DNA of 64,000 bases from WTFY01 sp026713925 (GTDB lineage Bacteria > Pseudomonadota > Gammaproteobacteria > UBA4575): the NCBI GenBank assembly GCA_963662355.1, contig OY759361.1, positions 62,001 through 126,000 of the forward strand, given 5' to 3'. A program made the position numbers and the translations under genes. Every line of letters begins with the position of its first letter. The stretch's first letter is position 1. Positions 59,505-64,000 of this stretch are shown piece by piece. Under the pieces are notes generated by a model. That model searched no databases. It was not told where the DNA came from and saw only the letters and a list, made by a program, of their open reading frames with translations.

Positions 59505-59874
59505 TTTTTTTGGAGTCCGACCCATGCACTGCATTTTTTGTGATTGAAGTTGCGTGTTCTGCTCGTATGGTCCCGGGTTCGGCATCACCAAACGTTGTTG
59601 CACCCATCACCTTGCGGTAACGGTTGATCGCATCATCACCCTCAAGGACCTGCACTACTACAGGGCCTGACGTCATAAAGGCCACCAGGTCATCATAAAA
59701 TGATTTCTTTTGGTGCATTTCATAAAAATCGCCAGCCTGTACACGGCTCATTCTCAACATTTTTGCCGCAACAATCAATAAACCCGCGTCTTCTATGCGT
59801 GTTTCAATATCCCCGATGATATTCCTTTGTACAGCATCCGGCTTAATAATGGACAAAGTGCGTTCCGTTCTCAT
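59446..59874 (-). CDS. ndk: nucleoside diphosphate kinase Ndk
   Basis: 142 residues, normal length. Starts ERTLSIIKPDAVQRNIIG. Active-site His is in ATSITKNAVHGSDS, and VMGATTFGDAEPGTIR is the usual nucleotide loop. It balances NTP and dNTP pools. Its 3' end overlaps the likely start of rodZ by about 59 nt. Confidence 0.98.
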   Translation of the reverse strand: MRTERTLSIIKPDAVQRNIIGDIETRIEDAGLLIVAAKMLRMSRVQAGDFYEMHQKKSFYDDLVAFMTSGPVVVQVLEGDDAINRYRKVMGATTFGDAEPGTIRAEHATSITKNAVHGSDSKKNAKREIKFFFAEHEIFSRT

Positions 59875-59939
59875 AGGTCATATTCCCGAATTCAATCAGA
59901 ATGGATTTCAAAAAAGCAGGATCAAATGCTGGGCTGGGG

Positions 59940-60140
59940 TCAGTCACGTTCTTCGAGCCATGCCATCTGGATTGCTTCAAGGATACGCTCACTGGACCTG
60001 TCCGGATCATCATCAAATTCCTCCAGTTTACAGATCCACTCGTGCAGGTCCGTAAACCGAATATATTGAGGATCCACGTCCGGATGGACTTCATCCAGCG
60101 CAATCGCAATCTCCAGGGAATCAATCCACTTCAAGCTCAT
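59940..60140 (-). CDS. iscX: IscX (YfhJ), iron-sulfur assembly accessory protein
   Basis: 66 residues, family length. The sequence MSLKWIDSLEIAIALDEVHP with YIRFTDLHEWICKLEEFDDD and ILEAIQMAWLEE matches IscX closely. It binds IscS and tunes cluster assembly by iron sensing. Last gene of the isc operon. Confidence 0.96.
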   Translation of the reverse strand: MSLKWIDSLEIAIALDEVHPDVDPQYIRFTDLHEWICKLEEFDDDPDRSSERILEAIQMAWLEERD

Positions 60141-60277
60141 GATGACTCACTCAAGTGCAAACAGATATTGATCACGGCAAGCATGTTTCGTTTCGTGAAC
60201 AGCTTGTCCGAACCATTTTAAAAAACGGAATGTACACGGTATTTACGGGGCATTCAAAGGGTATTTCAACGAATTTT

Positions 60278-60616
60278 TCAGTGCCTTTCCGAGACCATGT
60301 TAATGGTGTATCTCGGAATCTCAATGACCAGGTCTTCCTCACCTAAGACAGCCTGACAACTCAGGCGCGAATCCGGCTCCAAACCCCATGCCTTGTCCAG
60401 GTAGTCCTCTTCATTTTCTTCAGCTTCGTTCAGTGAATCCAGGCCTTCACGGACATATACATGACATGTGGTGCAGGCACAGGATTTCTCACATGCATGC
60501 TCAATTTCGATTCCGCTTGCAAGTGCAGCATTGCAGATACTGACTCCCGGCTCAGCCTCGACTGTCCTGCCTTCCGGGCAAATGTCTTCATGTGGAAGAA
60601 ACGTGATTTTCGGCAT
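60278..60616 (-). CDS. fdx: ISC-type 2Fe-2S ferredoxin Fdx
   Basis: 112 residues, starting PKITFLPHEDICPEGRTVEA. Cluster ligands are in HACEKSCACTTCHVYV (first, second and third Cys of the C-x5-C-x2-C set) and the fourth in SRLSCQAVLG. It supplies electrons for cluster assembly. It starts 12 nt after hscA. Confidence 0.96.
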   Translation of the reverse strand: MPKITFLPHEDICPEGRTVEAEPGVSICNAALASGIEIEHACEKSCACTTCHVYVREGLDSLNEAEENEEDYLDKAWGLEPDSRLSCQAVLGEEDLVIEIPRYTINMVSERH

Positions 60617-60628
60617 AACTGTTCAGTC

Positions 60629-62503
60629 TCACTCAAATTCCTCGACGCGGTGGCCACGCATCACTCTACGTACACTCTGGTTCATGCGGCGTGCCACGAA
60701 CGCCTCACTTGTGTGCTCCAGATTTTCAACCGCCTGCTTGATCTGCTCACTGTCTTCCCCCTCGCAGACGGCCTCCAGTTCTGCCTGGGCCTGCCCGATA
60801 ATTTCTCGTTCCTGTGCAGACAGCAGGTCGTCCCCATCCTTTTCCAGCGCAGAACCCAATGCTTCCAGTACCCTTTTGGCCTCCACTTGACGTTCAGCGA
60901 GCTGCCTTGCATGCATGTCCTGTTCGGCATACTCGAAAGAATCCTTCAGCATCCTTTCTATTTCCGTGTCAGTCAGCCCGTAAGAAGGCTTGACATCGAC
61001 GCTTGCAGACACCCCGCTGGTCTTTTCCTGCGCACTTACACTCAGCAATCCGTCTGCATCCACCTGAAACGTGACCTTTATATGGGCCGCACCGGCTACC
61101 ATAGGTGGAATATTTGTCAGGTCAAACGTGGCCAGGGAGCGACAGTCCTCCACTTTTTCTCGTTCGCCCTGCAGCGCATGAATGCGCATGGCAGTCTGTC
61201 CGTCCTTGAACGTCGTGAATTCCTGTGCACGGGCAACGGGGATGGCTGTGTTGCGTTCGATTATCCTTGAAACCAGATTGCCCATTGTTTCGACTCCCAG
61301 AGACAGCGGCAACACGTCCAGCAGCAGTACTCCCTCGCCGGAGCCGTTGCCCGCGAGCATATCGGCCTGTTGCGCGGCACCTATGGCCACTACCTTGTCC
61401 GGATCAATGTCAGATAATGCAGGCCTGCCGAAAAATTCCTGTACATGCCTGCGAACACAGGGTATCCGTGTAGACCCACCCACCAGGATGATGTGCTGGA
61501 CCTGCGAAGGTTCGACATCCGCCTCTCGCAGGGTCTTGCGGCACCAGGCAATCGTCTTCCTGATATAGGGCCCGATCAGCTGCTCAAACCGGTCACGTGT
61601 CAACCTGATTTCCTTGCTGATCCCGGTACCGTGTTCCAGACAGATAACAGTTTCGCCCGCATGCGTCAACGACTCCTTGGCCCGGCGCGACTCGGCCAGA
61701 ACCTTGCGCAAGAGCTGCGGATCATGCCCGGCATCCAGGTCTGCCTGCTCCAGAACCCAGGCTGCAATCTCGCGATCAAAATCGTCGCCGCCTAGTGCCG
61801 TATCTCCTCCCGTTGACAGTACTTCGAAAACTCCTCGGGTCAAGGCAAGCACGGAAACATCGAATGTGCCACCTCCCAGGTCATATACGGCGGTCACACC
61901 TTCCGCCTGCCGGTCCAGTCCGTATGCCACGGCTGCAGCAGTCGGCTCATTGAGCAGCCTGAAAACATTCAGTCCTGCCAGCCTGCCAGCATCTTTCGTA
62001 GCCTGTCGCTGAGCATCATCAAAATATGCCGGGACGGTAATGACCACGCCGGAAAGACTCCCCCCAAGACTGTCCTCTGCACGCACGCGCAGGGTCTTGA
62101 GGATTTCCGCGGAAACCTCTATGGACGTGACCGGCCCTGCCGCAGTCTGTATCTGTGGCACTCCGCTGTTCTGATCCGCAAACTGGTAGGGTAGATGACC
62201 CTGCAAGGTGGCAAGATCGCTCACCGACCGGCCCATTATGCGTTTCACGGAAGCAAGTGTATTCAGGGGGTCCTGTGTAGCATGGCTCAAAGCCGTCGCA
62301 CCCACCATGACTTCGCCATGGCCGGTGTAGCGTACGACCGAAGGGAGGATGTCCGCACCATCTGCATCGGCAAGGGTCTCTGCAACACCGCTTCGGACAC
62401 TCGCAACCAGCGAATTCGTCGTTCCCAGGTCGATCCCGGCCGCAAGGCGATGCTCATGCGGAACCGTGGATTGACCCGGTTCTGAAATCTGTAACAGTGC
62501 CAT
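60629..62503 (-). CDS. hscA: Hsp70-class chaperone HscA
   Basis: 624 residues. ATPase motifs: AAGIDLGTTNSLVA, VVITVPAYFDDAQRQATKDA, LLNEPTAAAVAYGLD, VYDLGGGTFDVSVL and VGGSTRIPCVRR. The peptide-binding domain begins near LLDVLPLSLGVETMG. HscA with HscB helps release clusters from IscU. The isc operon position excludes DnaK. Confidence 0.97.
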   Translation of the reverse strand: MALLQISEPGQSTVPHEHRLAAGIDLGTTNSLVASVRSGVAETLADADGADILPSVVRYTGHGEVMVGATALSHATQDPLNTLASVKRIMGRSVSDLATLQGHLPYQFADQNSGVPQIQTAAGPVTSIEVSAEILKTLRVRAEDSLGGSLSGVVITVPAYFDDAQRQATKDAGRLAGLNVFRLLNEPTAAAVAYGLDRQAEGVTAVYDLGGGTFDVSVLALTRGVFEVLSTGGDTALGGDDFDREIAAWVLEQADLDAGHDPQLLRKVLAESRRAKESLTHAGETVICLEHGTGISKEIRLTRDRFEQLIGPYIRKTIAWCRKTLREADVEPSQVQHIILVGGSTRIPCVRRHVQEFFGRPALSDIDPDKVVAIGAAQQADMLAGNGSGEGVLLLDVLPLSLGVETMGNLVSRIIERNTAIPVARAQEFTTFKDGQTAMRIHALQGEREKVEDCRSLATFDLTNIPPMVAGAAHIKVTFQVDADGLLSVSAQEKTSGVSASVDVKPSYGLTDTEIERMLKDSFEYAEQDMHARQLAERQVEAKRVLEALGSALEKDGDDLLSAQEREIIGQAQAELEAVCEGEDSEQIKQAVENLEHTSEAFVARRMNQSVRRVMRGHRVEEFE

Positions 62504-62511
62504 ATTGTGTT

Positions 62512-63054
62512 CTATAAAAGCTGTTCTTCCAGCTTTTCCTGTTTTTCCCTGAGTTGGTTGGTCAGGCGCTCATAGAACTGCAGCTTTAATGCCAGCTCTT
62601 TTGCAGCATCCAGGTGCCCCTGTGCATACTCGGATGAAAACCGGGAAATCAGGTCCTGTTGCTGGTGCTTGAATTCACTGGCAAGTGTATCCAGGGCCGC
62701 AATCGGTTCTACCGCCTCGTCAAGTGCTGCGACACGCTCGTGCAACTCCATCTGCTGCATCAGAAATGCCGTATCCCTTGAGGTTTCGGTATCCGCATCA
62801 AATTCCTGATCCTGCAGTTTCAGGAGATAATGTGCGCGCTTCAGGTCACTTCTCAGGACACTGTACGCTTCGTTCACGAATGCAGTCTGCTGCATGGAGA
62901 TGCGTTGTTCCTGACTGCTCTTCCCGGAAAATCGGTCCGGGTGTAGTGCACTCTGAAAGGCACGGTACTTCGAGGTCAGCCCTTCCTGGTCCATCTCAAA
63001 GCCCTCGGGAAGCCCGAACAACTCGAAATAGTTTCGAGTGAGATCGATGTCCAT
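62512..63054 (-). CDS. hscB: J-domain co-chaperone HscB
   Basis: 180 residues from ATG at 63054, which gives the family start NYFELFGLPEGFEMD; the upstream in-frame extension is not conserved in kind. The J domain carries HPDRF (LHPDRFSG) and the C-terminal helical bundle includes AFVNEAYSVLRSDLKRAHYLL. It brings IscU to HscA and stimulates its ATPase. Confidence 0.96.
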   Translation of the reverse strand: MDIDLTRNYFELFGLPEGFEMDQEGLTSKYRAFQSALHPDRFSGKSSQEQRISMQQTAFVNEAYSVLRSDLKRAHYLLKLQDQEFDADTETSRDTAFLMQQMELHERVAALDEAVEPIAALDTLASEFKHQQQDLISRFSSEYAQGHLDAAKELALKLQFYERLTNQLREKQEKLEEQLL

Positions 63055-63107
63055 GGCAGGTAGGATGAGTAAATAAAAATGATCGGGAGAAAGATCAGAA
63101 AAAAAGG

Positions 63108-63431
63108 TCAGACGTTGAAGCTCTCCCCGCACCCACAACGGTCTTTTTCATTCGGGTTCCTGAATTGAAATCCTTCCGACAGTCCCTCGCGTGTGAAATC
63201 CAGCTCGGTGCCCTCCAGATACACTATGCTTTTGGGGTTGATTACTACCCTGACACCCTTGTCTTCAAAAACATGGTCCTCCTCTTCGACCTGGTCGGCA
63301 AATTCGATGGTGTACGCCATTCCGGAGCACCCGGTAGATTTCACACCGAGGCGTACCCCAACCCCCTTGCCACGTCGTTCAAGATAGGTCTTTACGTGCC
63401 TGGCAGCACTGTCTGTCAAGGAAATAGACAC
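63108..63431 (-). CDS. iscA: iron-sulfur assembly protein IscA
   Basis: 107 residues. The three conserved cysteines are in KSTGCSGMAYTIEF and the C-terminal CGCGESF. A-type carrier that delivers iron or clusters to target proteins. Gap to iscU is 12 nt. Confidence 0.97.
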   Translation of the reverse strand: MSISLTDSAARHVKTYLERRGKGVGVRLGVKSTGCSGMAYTIEFADQVEEEDHVFEDKGVRVVINPKSIVYLEGTELDFTREGLSEGFQFRNPNEKDRCGCGESFNV

Positions 63432-63443
63432 CGTGTCCCTTGC

Positions 63444-63851
63444 CTATGCAATTTTCTCTTGTACGGCTTTGCCTTCAGCTTTGGATTTGAAGTCATCGAT
63501 CGCCGCCCTGATCGCATCTTCAGCCAGCACCGAACAGTGGATCTTGACTGGGGGCAAGGCAAGCTCTTCTACAATATCCGTGTTCTTGATCTCAGAGGCC
63601 TGCTCCAGGGTCTTACCTTTCACCCATTCGGTCAGCAGACTTGAGGAAGCAATGGCGGAACCGCAGCCGTAGGTCTTGAATTTGGCATCTTCGATGACGC
63701 CGCCATCATCGATCTTGATCTGCAGTTTCATCACGTCGCCGCATGCAGGTGCGCCTACCATGCCTGTTCCAACATTCCGGTCATCTTTGTCGAACGACCC
63801 TACATTACGCGGATTTTCATAGTGATCCAACACTTTGTCACTGTATGCCAT
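63444..63851 (-). CDS. iscU: iron-sulfur scaffold protein IscU
   Basis: 135 residues starting MAYSDKVLDHYENPRNVG. Cluster ligands: Cys in GAPACGDVMKLQI (with the following Asp), YGCGSAIASSS, and KIHCSVLAEDAI. The LPPVK sequence just before the last Cys is the HscA-binding site. Scaffold for cluster synthesis by IscS. Confidence 0.98.
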   Translation of the reverse strand: MAYSDKVLDHYENPRNVGSFDKDDRNVGTGMVGAPACGDVMKLQIKIDDGGVIEDAKFKTYGCGSAIASSSLLTEWVKGKTLEQASEIKNTDIVEELALPPVKIHCSVLAEDAIRAAIDDFKSKAEGKAVQEKIA

Positions 63852-63919
63852 GTTAACGTCTCCTGGTTTCTATCCGTGTGAATTAATACTGTACAACTGT
63901 CACAAGTCAACAGAATACC

Positions 63920-64000
63920 TTAATGGGCAGCCCACTCCACGGTCTTGAGGTCAATGCCTTCCTTGTGCATTTCCCACAGGGGAGAAAGGTCACGCAATTT
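63920..64000 (-). CDS. iscS: cysteine desulfurase IscS, C-terminal end (cut by window edge)
   Basis: The last 26 codons read KLRDLSPLWEMHKEGIDLKT and then VEWAAH before TAA. This is the conserved IscS C-terminus that docks IscU. The rest of the gene lies beyond the window. Gap to iscU is 68 nt. Confidence 0.93.
   Translation of the reverse strand, partial: KLRDLSPLWEMHKEGIDLKTVEWAAH

Overview
The window reads as chromosomal DNA of a gammaproteobacterium with fairly high GC. The right third (about 43.7-64 kb) is a conserved housekeeping block: mpl, an lpxA-like gene, ligA, zipA, smc, queF, der, bamB, yfgM, hisS, rodZ, ndk and the isc iron-sulfur operon iscX-fdx-hscA-hscB-iscA-iscU with the tail of iscS. 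ZipA, Mpl, IscX and the hisS-yfgM-bamB-der order point to Gammaproteobacteria. tRNA genes for His, Arg (UCU) and Pro (UGG) are present.

Left part (1-31 kb) is accessory. It holds the end of a DUF4143 ATPase, two tandem Sel1-repeat proteins, and a winged-helix Fic-type protein with two strong inverted repeats at its promoter. Next come a periplasmic aldose sugar dehydrogenase, an OFA-type MFS transporter, and a four-gene set (DUF1302 outer-membrane protein, DUF1329, YCF48-like propeller, RND/MMPL transporter) that looks like a hydrophobic-compound export system. A TRAP transporter follows, then a 1251-residue surface protein with Calx-beta, cadherin, FN3 and autotransporter-like parts. After these are a FetB permease, an LpxL-like acyltransferase convergent with an acyl-AMP ligase/ACP fusion, an arsR-acr3 operon and a SRAP protein.

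The centre of interest is 30.8-43.2 kb, which I read as a bacterial sterol biosynthesis locus. Five tightly coupled genes (junctions overlap or lie 8 nt apart) encode an SdmB-like 3beta-HSD-type reductase, an SdmA-like Rieske oxygenase, an ERG24/DHCR7-family sterol reductase, a clear CYP51 sterol 14alpha-demethylase, and one 1129-residue polypeptide that fuses a squalene epoxidase to an oxidosqualene cyclase (DCTAE motif). Convergent to it is an ERG6-type sterol C-24 methyltransferase. Beyond that lies a membrane protein whose residue spacing matches the sterol Delta8-Delta7 isomerase EBP (EXPERA family). A flavoprotein of the amine-oxidase/COG2907 type is divergently transcribed from the operon.

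Taken together these genes could convert squalene to a C-4-demethylated, C-14-demethylated, C-24-alkylated sterol, a eukaryote-like product that few bacteria are known to make. Three residues that tune cyclase product (equivalent to plant CAS positions 410, 477 and 481) read Gly, His, Val. This matches neither plant cycloartenol synthase nor animal lanosterol synthase, so the cyclisation product cannot be named from sequence. A transposase remnant beside tRNA-Pro marks the right edge of the locus.
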